Of a stretch of DNA of 33,929 nucleotides, positions 24,202-32,445 are shown piece by piece (the stretch's first letter is position 1; each line of letters begins with the position of its first letter). Where the stretch lies: assembly GCF_003002895.1 (NCBI RefSeq), contig NZ_PVTI01000032.1, positions 1 through 33,929 of the forward strand, written 5' to 3'. The position numbers and the translations under genes are program-made. The notes below the pieces were generated by a model. It searched no databases. It worked only from the letters and a program-made list of their open reading frames with translations, and had not been told where the DNA came from. Source of the DNA: Knoellia remsis (lineage in GTDB: Bacteria; Actinomycetota; Actinomycetes; Actinomycetales; Dermatophilaceae).

Positions 24202-27009
24202 CTAGAACCCGCCGTCCCGGGCCATGTTGCTGAACCGGCTGTAGTGGCCCTGGAAGGCGAGCACGATGTCGGCCGTCGGACCGTTGCGGTGCTTGGCCAC
24301 GATCACGTCGGCCTCCCCGTCTCGCTCCGGGTCGGACCGGTCGCGGTGCAGCAGGATCACGACGTCAGCGTCCTGCTCGATGGAGTTGTGGACGGCGATG
24401 CCGTTCGCGATGAAGTTGTGGCAGTCGAGAACCGTCGCGTCGAAGACTTCTTCGACCCCGTCCGCGCGAACGACAAGCACCTCATCCCATGCGACATCAT
24501 TCGTCGCAGCGAGATCGAGCTCGCCACCATCGAGGGAAGCCCTGACTCGATCCAGCAGCGCCACCTCGCCGCGATCCCCCGAGTCGCCGTGATCACTCAG
24601 TGTCGACTTGAGCTCCCCCCAGAGTCCTGCATCAATCTCGGCGGCTAGGGCCTGCGACTCCCGCATCTCCTCCTGGATCGCCGCGAGGACATGAGCACCG
24701 GCTTCCGCATGCTTGTCCGGCGCGCCGATCTCCTGAAGGAACCGCCGGGTCGAGTCGACCCCGTCGACGAGGAGGATGTGGTCGTCACCGCACTCAGGGC
24801 GCTCGTGTCGCGTCTGGATGCCGAACCGCAAGAGCAACCGCGCGACACCCTCCAGCGCCTCTCGCGAGTCGTGCCACGCGAGAACCCGTCCGTGGCCGCC
24901 GTCCTCATCGACCTGACCTGAGAACTCCCAGACCAGATTGAGGTACTGCGCGATCTGCTCCTTCGGGAGGCAGAAGATCTCGTCCGGCACCCGCTGGGAG
25001 GCGTCCCGGCTCGGGAAGGCGAGCGCGGCGGCATACACGTCCGAATCGGTCCACCCCGGCGCGATCATGGCCGGCGAGGGAACGTGTCGGGGCACCGCAA
25101 TCCGGTCACCGGCCCTGAGCTCCTCGAGCGACCGCCACCCCGACGGCGTGAGGAACGGGTGGTTGCCTGTCGCGCGCACATCCTTGCCCGACGACGTCAC
25201 CAGCCGAAAGACCGGCTTGACCCCCGTCGAGAAGGCGTGGGCCATGGTCCGCTTGGTGTAGCGGAGACCGTCATCCAGGGCCCACACCGTGAGGTCCTTC
25301 TCCCCCGACCTGGCGATCTCACCGATGGTCGTCTCGGCGCCCGTGTCGGCACGCAGAATCCGCGTCTCCGCCGGGAGGCAACCGGACTCGCGAAGGTCTG
25401 ACATCTGGGGGCGCTTGTCGGTGCGCTGCTCGGGACCACGGTTCAGCTGCGAGATCGCGATGACCGGAACCTCGAGCTCCTTGGCCAACAGCTTCAGGGC
25501 ACGCGAGAACTCCGCGACCTCCTGCTGACGCGACTCGACCTTCTTGCCCGAGGACATGAGCTGGAGGTAGTCGATGATGACCATCTTGAGGTTGTGCTGC
25601 TGCTTGAGCCGGCGGCACTTCGCCCGGATCTCCATGAGCGACATGTTCGGCGAATCATCAATGAACAGAGGGGCATCGGAGATCTTGCCCATGATCCGCG
25701 CGAGCTTGTTCCACTGCTCCTGACCCTTGAGGCCCTTGCGCAGGTCCTGCAGCTGGATCGTCGCCTCCGCGGAGAGGATGCGCATCGTGATCTCGGTCCG
25801 GCTCATCTCGAGCGAGAACACCGCGGTCGCCATGTTGTGCTTGATCGACGCCGCCCGGGCGATGTCGATGCCCAGGGTCGAGTTGTGCGTCGGGATCCGC
25901 GTCGGTCCCGCGAGGTAGAGGTGGTCGGCGTTGTCGACCTCGACACAGCGAACCGGCACGGACGGCATACGGCGCACGTCCTGCACATACCTCGTGTCGT
26001 GGGCGATCTTCGGCCGAAGACCAAGGTCCACGATGCGTTGCGTGGTGACGACCTCGCCCGCCTCGATCGCCCACTGGTGCTGAGCGTCGGCGACGATCAC
26101 CGAGCCGTCGGAGAACTCGACCTCGTAACAGGGCCGCCCCGTCAACACCTCGGTCGCCGCCACGACCCGCGTCGGACGACCGCTCGCGTCGATGAGCTCG
26201 TCGCCCACGGCGACCTCGCCCATCGTCGTCCATCCCGTCGGCGTCGGCAGCGGGGTGTCGAGCGCGAGCGCCTTGCCCACGGCAGGTCTCGCCGCGACGA
26301 CGATCATCTGGCCGGGGTGCAGCCCGTGCGTCAGGTTGTCGAGGTCGGTGAACCCCGTCGGCACCCCGATCATCTCGTCGGTGCGGCCGGCCGCGGCCTC
26401 GATCTCCTCCATCGTCGCGTTGAGGATCTCGCCGAGCTGGTGGTAGTCCTCGCCACCGCGCTTCTCCGCGACGGCATACACCTCGCCCTGCGCCCGGTTG
26501 ACGATGTCGTCGACATCGCCCTCACCCTGCGCGTAGCCCATCTGCACGATCCGGGTGCCCGCCTCGACGAGCCGGCGCAGCACCGCCCGCTCGTGGACGA
26601 TCTCCGCGTAGTAGCCCGCGTTCGCCGCCGTCGGCACCGCCTGGACGAGCTCGTGCAGCGCCGCCTGCCCCCCGACGCGGGTGAGGTCTCCGCGCTTGGA
26701 CAGCTCGTCGGCGACGGTGATCGCATCGGCCGGCTCACCGCGCCCGTAGAGGTCGAGGATCGCGTCATAGATCAGCTCGTGCGCCGGCCGGTAGAAGTCC
26801 ACCGACCGCACGACCTCGAGGCAGTCGGCGATCGCGTCCTTGTTGATGAGCATCGAGCCGAGGACGGACCGCTCGGCGCCGAGGTCCTGGGGCGGGAGCC
26901 GGTCGTCGGGAGCATCGCTCGCCCCCGTGTAGCCGTTGCTCAGCTCCGCGATCGACACGCGCCCACCCTTCCCGAAACCGTCCTGTATGCCGTGGCTCCC
27001 GCAGTCCAC
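24202..27009 (-). CDS. dnaB: Replicative DNA helicase DnaB with two inteins, 935-residue precursor (473 after splicing)
   Basis: Extein residues read through as an ordinary DnaB: N-domain PPQDLGAERSVLGSMLINKDAI, Walker A ARPAVGK-ST (split by intein 1), VFSLEMS, VIIDYLQLM Walker B, RESG-SIEQDAD (split by intein 2) and the C-terminal VAKHRNGPT and FSNMA. Intein 1 covers residues 247-376 and intein 2 covers 544-875; both are followed by Ser. Mature length 473 is usual. Start: GTG at 27009 has an AGAGG site, but a GTG at 26958 (product beginning with SIAELSNGYTG) also has one and may be the true start. Confidence 0.97.
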   Translation of the reverse strand: MDCGSHGIQDGFGKGGRVSIAELSNGYTGASDAPDDRLPPQDLGAERSVLGSMLINKDAIADCLEVVRSVDFYRPAHELIYDAILDLYGRGEPADAITVADELSKRGDLTRVGGQAALHELVQAVPTAANAGYYAEIVHERAVLRRLVEAGTRIVQMGYAQGEGDVDDIVNRAQGEVYAVAEKRGGEDYHQLGEILNATMEEIEAAAGRTDEMIGVPTGFTDLDNLTHGLHPGQMIVVAARPAVGKALALDTPLPTPTGWTTMGEVAVGDELIDASGRPTRVVAATEVLTGRPCYEVEFSDGSVIVADAQHQWAIEAGEVVTTQRIVDLGLRPKIAHDTRYVQDVRRMPSVPVRCVEVDNADHLYLAGPTRIPTHNSTLGIDIARAASIKHNMATAVFSLEMSRTEITMRILSAEATIQLQDLRKGLKGQEQWNKLARIMGKISDAPLFIDDSPNMSLMEIRAKCRRLKQQHNLKMVIIDYLQLMSSGKKVESRQQEVAEFSRALKLLAKELEVPVIAISQLNRGPEQRTDKRPQMSDLRESGCLPAETRILRADTGAETTIGEIARSGEKDLTVWALDDGLRYTKRTMAHAFSTGVKPVFRLVTSSGKDVRATGNHPFLTPSGWRSLEELRAGDRIAVPRHVPSPAMIAPGWTDSDVYAAALAFPSRDASQRVPDEIFCLPKEQIAQYLNLVWEFSGQVDEDGGHGRVLAWHDSREALEGVARLLLRFGIQTRHERPECGDDHILLVDGVDSTRRFLQEIGAPDKHAEAGAHVLAAIQEEMRESQALAAEIDAGLWGELKSTLSDHGDSGDRGEVALLDRVRASLDGGELDLAATNDVAWDEVLVVRADGVEEVFDATVLDCHNFIANGIAVHNSIEQDADVVILLHRDRSDPERDGEADVIVAKHRNGPTADIVLAFQGHYSRFSNMARDGGF
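24385..25380 (-). other. Intein 2 of DnaB, class 1, 332 aa
   Basis: Inserted at SDLRESG / SIEQDAD, the same site as the Mycobacterium tuberculosis DnaB intein. Starts with Cys1 (CLPAETRIL), has block B TGNHPFLT (H74), ends with block F VLDCHNFIANG and HN, then Ser+1, so all splicing residues are present. The middle (about 100-300) is a homing-endonuclease remnant: the segment around YLNLVWEFSGQVDEDG resembles the second LAGLIDADG helix but the first is not recognisable. Confidence 0.9.
25882..26271 (-). other. Intein 1 of DnaB, class 3 mini-intein, 130 aa
   Basis: Inserted between Lys and Ser of the Walker A loop. It begins with Ala, not Cys or Ser, and carries the W-C-T triplet that defines class 3: W67 in block B (HQW), C109 in block F (VRCVEV) and T128 in PTHN; the 19-residue distance from C to T equals that in the mycobacteriophage Bethlehem DnaB intein. 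There is no endonuclease domain. At 130 residues it is among the shorter inteins. Confidence 0.88.
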
Positions 27010-27450
27010 CAGTCACCTCTGACAGTGGCTGCGTGAGAGCGGATCGGCCCAACCTAGGACGACCTCACCGCGCCCCGCCAATCCTCCGAGCCACGTCCTC
27101 GCCAGCCCTGTTGACAACGTGTGGACAGACGGTGGAACACGCCCGGCCTCGTTGTGCACAGTCCGTGGACAACCCTGTGGACACCCGTACGACCAGCGCC
27201 GTCATAGCCCGCTGACCTGCACAAACGCCATCCCCTGCATGTGCACCGAAGAAAGTTTCGGGCGTGTCTCGTCCACATGAGCCATGTCACCGCTGGCCCA
27301 TGTGACGAGCGCCGAAGGCCCTGTGGAGAACGTCGGCGCCGGATCCGCGATCTGCGCCAGACTGTCCGCCATGGCTCACGCACTCCGCTCCGGTGGCGAC
27401 CTCCTCTCGCCCGCACTACCCTCGGGGAACCACGAAGGGGGAAGCGTTCG
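27010..27450. other. 441-bp divergent intergenic region, dnaB / lipoprotein
   Basis: No gene is seen. It contains a cluster of DnaA-box-like nonamers (listed separately) and should hold the dnaB promoter on the minus strand and the lipoprotein promoter on the plus strand; a GGGGGAAG ribosome-binding site precedes the lipoprotein ATG. A short 13-codon frame from 27239 is not convincing. Confidence 0.5.
27111..27184. promoter_or_regulatory. Cluster of DnaA-box-like sequences upstream of dnaB
   Basis: Five related nonamers: TTGACAACG (27111), TGTGGACAG (27120), TTGTGCACA (27152), CGTGGACAA (27164) and TGTGGACAC (27176); compare the actinobacterial DnaA box TTGTCCACA and its complement TGTGGACAA. 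One or two mismatches each. The arrangement suggests DnaA binding, possibly controlling dnaB; a full origin is not claimed. Confidence 0.45.
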
Positions 27451-28047
27451 ATGACGTCACGATTCCGGTATGCCGTCCTTGGGGCCGGCGTTGCCCTCGC
27501 CGTCGCCGGGTGCAACGGCAGCAAGGACACTCCGACCACGTCGACGTCACCGACGTCGATGACCAGCAGCCCGACCGGCTCGGCCACCGGCTCGGCCTCG
27601 GCCAGCCCAACGCCGTCTCCGACCGGCACGTTCACCGTTCCGCGCGCGGCCACCCAGAACACCGACGAGGGCGCCAAGGCCTTCGCCAAGTGGGTCGTGG
27701 AGGAAGCCGACCGCGCCTACGTGAACGTGGACAGCTCCGTCTTCCAAGCCCTGGGTGAGCCGGGTTGCAAGGGCTGTGAAGTCACGATCAAGGCCATCGA
27801 GAAGAACCGCGCGGCAGGCCATCGTCAAGTCGCCCCATCCATCACCGTCGACGATGTCGGCATCAATCCGAGCCAAGGGGGCGACGAGGTCCGCGCAACC
27901 GCGTACGTGAGCCAAAAGGCCGTCGACAGCGTTGACGCGACCGGCAAAGTCGTCGGACGTACGCCAGTGGACAAGTTCAAGGTCGAGGCATCACTCATCT
28001 GGAAGGAGGGGACATGGCGCATCGCAAACTTGCTCATCGGGTCGTAG
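27451..28047 (+). CDS. DUF6318-like lipoprotein, 198 aa
   Basis: Signal peptide MTSRFRYAVLGAGVALAVAGC with lipobox VAGC (C21), so it should be lipidated and membrane-anchored outside. A Ser/Thr/Pro-rich linker to about residue 60 precedes a domain of about 135 residues with EGAKAFAKWVVEEADRAYVNVD and a conserved CKGC pair, then FKVEASLIWKEGTWRIANLLIG, the pattern of DUF6318 lipoproteins in Micrococcales. Function unknown. It overlaps the following gene by 34 bp. The ATG at 27451 is chosen for its ribosome-binding site and signal peptide. Confidence 0.75.
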   Translation: MTSRFRYAVLGAGVALAVAGCNGSKDTPTTSTSPTSMTSSPTGSATGSASASPTPSPTGTFTVPRAATQNTDEGAKAFAKWVVEEADRAYVNVDSSVFQALGEPGCKGCEVTIKAIEKNRAAGHRQVAPSITVDDVGINPSQGGDEVRATAYVSQKAVDSVDATGKVVGRTPVDKFKVEASLIWKEGTWRIANLLIGS

Positions 28048-28982
28048 TCGCTGTGGCGTTGTCACTCTGTCTTCCATCTTGGGCGGCGGCTGACCCAACC
28101 CCCTCCCCCTCTGAGCCTCCACCCCCCACGACGGGCTTCAACACTGACTGGTCCAAGAACGGAGCCTCGGCAGGAGCTTGGCAGCAGGGACAGGAGCAGA
28201 ACCCACGCGGCAACGCAGGCCAAGCCTCGAACCCGGGGACGACCACCGGCGCCCCGGCGAAGCCGACGCACGAGTTCAAGGTCTCCACTGCGTGTGATCC
28301 GACCCCGTCCGGCCCGGACGAGGGCACCGGGTACGGCGACGGCAACTGTGACTTCGCCCAGCGAGGCTGTTCGTACGAGAACCCGCCCAGTGACCGCTAC
28401 ATGCAGCGCTACTGGTCCCGCCCGATCGGGAGCACCGGGCCCTGGACTCTCGTCGGCAACAACTGCAACCCGAGCCAGGCCCCCGAGGGCGCTCCTGCAC
28501 CGCCACCAGTGCCCACCGTCGGGCAGATCAACGCCGCCTTCGCCGCACTCCCCTTCGCCAAGCCGACCGTCGCCATCCAGCCCGTCGGCAACGTCACCCT
28601 CGTCAACCTCCCCACGTACTACGAAGCCACGTGGCCCGGGTCCGGTCTCAAACCCGGCGACATCAGCAAAAAGGTCCAGCTGCTGTCCTGGTCGATCGAG
28701 TTCAGGATCGACCCCGCGACCTATCGCTACGACTTCGGTGACGGCGAGTTCTCCAAGGTGACCAAGGACCTCGGCGGCCCCTACCCCGACGGGAAGATCC
28801 GGCACACTTACACCAAGGCCGCCGCAAGCGTCCCCGTCAAGGTCGACGCCGCCATGACCGGCGCGTTCCGCGTCAACGGCGGCCCATGGCAGGACCTCGA
28901 CACCGTCGCCGAGCTCGAGAACGAACCCGTCACCACCCTCCAGGTCCGCACGGCCAAGGCCCGCCTCTACAACAACGGCTGA
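28014..28982 (+). CDS. Secreted PKD-like protein, 322 aa
   Basis: Sec signal peptide MAHRKLAHRVVVAVALSLCLPSWAAADP, cleaved after AAA. A Pro/Ser/Gly-rich spacer to about residue 80, then two cysteine pairs, and a C-terminal domain with YRYDFGDGEFSKVTK...IRHTYTKAA, the FGDG...HxY pattern of a PKD fold. It overlaps the lipoprotein gene by 34 bp and has a GGAAGGAGGGGAC ribosome-binding site. Probably an extracytoplasmic partner of the lipoprotein; function unknown. Confidence 0.7.
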   Translation: MAHRKLAHRVVVAVALSLCLPSWAAADPTPSPSEPPPPTTGFNTDWSKNGASAGAWQQGQEQNPRGNAGQASNPGTTTGAPAKPTHEFKVSTACDPTPSGPDEGTGYGDGNCDFAQRGCSYENPPSDRYMQRYWSRPIGSTGPWTLVGNNCNPSQAPEGAPAPPPVPTVGQINAAFAALPFAKPTVAIQPVGNVTLVNLPTYYEATWPGSGLKPGDISKKVQLLSWSIEFRIDPATYRYDFGDGEFSKVTKDLGGPYPDGKIRHTYTKAAASVPVKVDAAMTGAFRVNGGPWQDLDTVAELENEPVTTLQVRTAKARLYNNG

Positions 28983-29015
28983 CCAGACCCGCAACCACCA
29001 GCGCAGCGAACGGGC

Positions 29016-29294
29016 TCAGCCGGCGGCGCGGCCATACCTCTCGGCGGAACGGGCCCGCGCCTTCGCGGCCTCGACCTCGCGGTCCTTCGGCGGCGCCGAC
29101 GTCACGAGCGCATCGAGCAGCCGCTGCGTCGCCGCGGCCACCTCGCGCACCGCCTCGTCGAACGCCGCCTGGTTCGCCTGCGACGGCTTGGTCGACCCGC
29201 TCACCTTGCGCACGTACTGCAGCGCGGCGGCCTCGACCTCCGACGTCGTCGCCGGCGGCTCGAAGTTGTGCAGCTGACGAATGTTCCGACACAT
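29016..29294 (-). CDS. DUF2277 domain-containing protein, 92 aa
   Basis: The sequence begins with CRNIRQLHNFEPPATTSEVEAAALQYVRKVSGSTKPSQAN, which is the conserved core of DUF2277, and length fits the family (about 90). No function is known for DUF2277. Converges with the secreted protein gene, 33 bp apart. Confidence 0.9.
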   Translation of the reverse strand: MCRNIRQLHNFEPPATTSEVEAAALQYVRKVSGSTKPSQANQAAFDEAVREVAAATQRLLDALVTSAPPKDREVEAAKARARSAERYGRAAG

Positions 29295-29340
29295 ACCTGC
29301 ACCGTATGCCGCCCGCCTCCGCGGCCGCTAGCGTCACCTC

Positions 29341-30726
29341 GTGCGCGACGAGCCACCGCAGGGAGCCACAGAACCCGCAGAGACCCCGAGCCAGCACCGT
29401 GAGGTGCTCCGCCTTGCCCTGCCCGCGTTCCTCGCCCTCGTCGCCGAACCACTCTTTCTGCTCGCCGACTCCGCCATCGTCGGCCACCTCGGCACCCCCC
29501 AGCTCGCCGGCCTCGGCGTCGCGAGCGCGATGCTCCTCACCGCGGCGAACATCTTCGTCTTCCTCGCCTACGGCACGACGAGCGTCGTCGCCCGCCAGCT
29601 CGGCGCCGGCAACAAGGGCGGTGCGATCGCCGCGGGTGTCGACGGGGTGTGGCTCGCCGTCGGGCTCGGCGCCGTCACCGCGGTCCTCGTCGCCGTCCTC
29701 GCCGAACCGTTGTGCCGGCTCTTCGGCGCCTCACCCGAGGCGCTCGGCCACGCCGTCACCTACCTGCGCATCTCGGCGATCTCCATCCCGGCGATGCTCG
29801 TCGTCCTCGCGACCACCGGCGTCCTGCGCGGCCTCCAGGACACCAAGACCCCACTGGCCGCGAGCGCTCTCGGGTTCACGAGCAACATCGCCCTCAACCT
29901 CCTCTTCGTCTACGGGTTCGGCTGGGGTATCGGCGGATCCGCGCTCGGCACCGTCATCGCCCAGACCGGGATGGCGGCCGCGCTCGTCGCGGTCCTCATG
30001 CGCCAGGCGCGCGTCCACGACGTCACCCTCCGAGCACATCCGGGACGGATTCTCGGTGCCGCGCGCACCGGCATACCCCTCCTGGTGCGCACCCTCGCGC
30101 TGCGTGCAGTCCTCCTCGTGACCACGTGGGTGGCGGCCAGACTCGGTGACGTGCCGCTCGCGGCATACCAGGTGTTGGCGACGATCTGGAGCTTCCTCGT
30201 CTTCGCCCTCGACGCGATCGCGATCGCCGCGCAGGCCATCACCGGCAAGGCTCTCGGCGCCGATGACCTCGCCCGAACCCGTTCTGCCACAACGGTGATG
30301 ATCCGCTGGGGCGTCCTCGGCGGCATCGTTCTCGGCGTCGTCGTGCTGCTGCTGCGCACCGTCCTCCCGCCGCTCTTCACGCCCGACCCGGATGTCCAGG
30401 CCGGCATCGCCGCTGCCCTCGTCATCGTCGCGCTGTCGCAGCCACTCTCCGGCTACGTCTTCGTCATCGACGGCGTCCTCATCGGCGCCGGCGACGGGCG
30501 CTGGCTCGCGTTCGCGATGCTCGCCAACCTCGTGGCCTACCTCCCGGTCATCCTCGGCGTCGCGCTCATGGGCGACTGGCTGCTCGAGGGCGGCAGCCGT
30601 CAGGGCATGACCAACGCGGTCATGTGGCTCTGGTTCGCGTTCACCGTCTTCATGGGGATCCGGGCCATGCTCATGTGGGCGCGGGTGCGCACCGACCGGT
30701 GGATGGTCACCGGCGCGACCCGCTGA
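29341..30726 (+). CDS. dinF: MATE family efflux transporter (DinF type), 461 aa
   Basis: Twelve hydrophobic segments are visible in two halves, beginning LALPAFLALVAEPLFLLADSAIVGHLG, the conserved first helix of DinF-like MATE proteins (contains the Pro and Asp residues used for ion coupling). Drug/metabolite:cation antiport is expected. GTG start at 29341. In many actinobacteria this gene neighbours rplI and dnaB, which supports the core nature of this side. It ends 5 bp before the convergent ggt stop. Confidence 0.9.
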   Translation: MRDEPPQGATEPAETPSQHREVLRLALPAFLALVAEPLFLLADSAIVGHLGTPQLAGLGVASAMLLTAANIFVFLAYGTTSVVARQLGAGNKGGAIAAGVDGVWLAVGLGAVTAVLVAVLAEPLCRLFGASPEALGHAVTYLRISAISIPAMLVVLATTGVLRGLQDTKTPLAASALGFTSNIALNLLFVYGFGWGIGGSALGTVIAQTGMAAALVAVLMRQARVHDVTLRAHPGRILGAARTGIPLLVRTLALRAVLLVTTWVAARLGDVPLAAYQVLATIWSFLVFALDAIAIAAQAITGKALGADDLARTRSATTVMIRWGVLGGIVLGVVVLLLRTVLPPLFTPDPDVQAGIAAALVIVALSQPLSGYVFVIDGVLIGAGDGRWLAFAMLANLVAYLPVILGVALMGDWLLEGGSRQGMTNAVMWLWFAFTVFMGIRAMLMWARVRTDRWMVTGATR

Positions 30727-30731
30727 CCGGG

Positions 30732-32408
30732 CTAGGGGACACCGGCCGAGGAGACACCGACCGCCGCCTCACGTCGCGGGTCACCCGCCGCGCGCAGCAC
30801 ACCCGGCCCGTATGCCGTGTGCTCGCCGTCCCGGGTCGGTGCGCCGCCCCCGGTCGGTGCGCCGTCGCCCTCGCGCAGGGCAGCACCGACACCGCCGAAG
30901 TACATTGACAGCTCGCCATGGTCGTGCCCTCGCCAGCCGAGCTTCTCAACGGCCGCGGTGATCGCCGGGTCGGCCTCGTGCTCGACCACCGGCTCCCCCG
31001 CGTCGTCGAACCGGACGTGCGCTCGCGGCGCCGCGATCGCCGTGTCGAGGTCGACCCCATGGCAGCACAGCTGGGCCAGCACCTGCATGAGCGCGGTCGT
31101 GATCCGATCTGCGCCGGGTGAGCCGATCGCGAGGACACCGCCGTCGCCCGAGCGCGCAACCGTCGGCGCCATGTTCGACGCGAGCCGCGTGCCGGGGGTC
31201 AGCGAGTGCAGGCCGAGCCGGTTGAGCTCGGGCTCACCGAGGGCGTTGTTGAGCAGCAGCCCGGTCCCGGGGATCGTCACGCCCGCGCCATAGCCGGCCG
31301 ACATCGTCACCGCACACGCCAGGCCGTCGGAGTCGACCGCCGAGACGTGCGCCGTCGACGATGACGTCGGCAGTCCGGCGAGGCCGTGCCGGTCGACCGC
31401 CTCCAGGACGGCCCAGCCGTCACGGTCGAGGTCGCGGGACAGGTCGTGCACGTCGCGCCGGTATCCCAGCACCGCCCGCTGGATCCGCAGGATGTCGTCC
31501 CACGTCGGGCTGTCACCGGCTGCGCGGTCACCGGCGTATCCCGTCCCTTTCCCACCAATTGGGTGAGATCGGGACGCGCGCTCGAGCTCGGTGAGCATCA
31601 CCGCGAGCATCGGCCCTCCGACCGACGGCGGCGGGTTGACCGCGACGTCCCAGCCGCCCAGGGTGCGCCGCACCGGTTCTCGGACGACGACCTCGTATGC
31701 CGTGAGGTCGGCTTCCGTGACCAGCCCACCATGGGCGCGCATGTCGTCGACGAGCGCGCGGCCGATCTCGCCGGTCGTGAGCACCTCCGCGCCGTCCCGG
31801 GCGACCCGGTCGAGCACGTCGGCGAGCAACGGGTTGCGCGCGAGATCGCCTGCGACATAAGGGGTTCCGTCCTCGTGCCGGGTCACCGCTCGCGCCCCGG
31901 CGTCGACCCCGAAGAGCGAGTCCCCGACGAACCCGAGGTAGCGCGCCGCCGCCCCGCCGACTGGGTACCCGTCCCGGCACACCGCCGCGGCCGGCTCGAC
32001 GACCGACGCCCACGGCCGCGACCCGTACCGCTGCATCGCGACCTCGCACGCCGCGAGGGCGCCGGGCACCGCGACCGAGCCGTGACCGGCATACAGGGTC
32101 ACCCCACCGCCGTAGTCGGTGACGACCTCACGCACGCCTCCACCGAACGCCTCGCGCCCCAGCCCGCGCCCCGGCATGACGACGTTGCCGTCGACGACGA
32201 CCGGCTCCCCCGACACCGGCCAGATCGCGACGAACGCCGCCCCGCCCGCGCTGACGATCCCGGGCTCGCTGCTCATCGTCGTGATCGCGGCGGCGATGGC
32301 GGCGTCGACGGCGTTCCCGCCCTCGGCGACGACCTGCTGCCCGGCGCCGAGCGAGGCCGGTCCGGTCGCCGCGAGCGCCACCTGTCGAGAGCCGTTCATG
32401 TGTCGCAT
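30732..32408 (-). CDS. ggt: Gamma-glutamyltransferase family protein, 558 aa
   Basis: N-terminal nucleophile hydrolase that transfers or hydrolyses gamma-glutamyl groups. Recognised by GGNAVDAAIAAAITTMSSEPGIVSAGGAAFV near the N-terminus and the processing site with the nucleophile Thr in STAHVSAVDSDGLACAVT, then NMAPTVAR and IGSPGADRI. No signal peptide is seen, so it is probably cytosolic. Starts: ATG 32408 or 32399. A 37-bp palindromic repeat is inserted in frame at 31540-31576 (residues HPIGGKGTG), in a loop before WDDILRIQRAV, leaving the gene open. Confidence 0.9.
   Translation of the reverse strand: MRHMNGSRQVALAATGPASLGAGQQVVAEGGNAVDAAIAAAITTMSSEPGIVSAGGAAFVAIWPVSGEPVVVDGNVVMPGRGLGREAFGGGVREVVTDYGGGVTLYAGHGSVAVPGALAACEVAMQRYGSRPWASVVEPAAAVCRDGYPVGGAAARYLGFVGDSLFGVDAGARAVTRHEDGTPYVAGDLARNPLLADVLDRVARDGAEVLTTGEIGRALVDDMRAHGGLVTEADLTAYEVVVREPVRRTLGGWDVAVNPPPSVGGPMLAVMLTELERASRSHPIGGKGTGYAGDRAAGDSPTWDDILRIQRAVLGYRRDVHDLSRDLDRDGWAVLEAVDRHGLAGLPTSSSTAHVSAVDSDGLACAVTMSAGYGAGVTIPGTGLLLNNALGEPELNRLGLHSLTPGTRLASNMAPTVARSGDGGVLAIGSPGADRITTALMQVLAQLCCHGVDLDTAIAAPRAHVRFDDAGEPVVEHEADPAITAAVEKLGWRGHDHGELSMYFGGVGAALREGDGAPTGGGAPTRDGEHTAYGPGVLRAAGDPRREAAVGVSSAGVP
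31540..31576. repeat. Palindromic repeat, copy A, inside ggt
   Basis: CCCGTCCC...CCACCAATTGGGTGAGATCGGGACG. Shares CCAATTGGGTGAGATCGGGACG with the other two copies (CCACTTGGG in copy C), ends CGTCCC/GGGACG are inverted, and the centre CCAATTGG is palindromic. It is in frame within ggt and adds about 12 residues. Confidence 0.75.
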
Positions 32409-32445
32409 CCTCGCACCAGCCGCGCGCGCCGGTAGCGTGACAGTC

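Noticed and set aside
31386-32435. 349-residue plus-strand frame over ggt
   Set aside because: Reads as Arg/Asp/His-rich complement of the gamma-glutamyltransferase gene, with no motif of its own.
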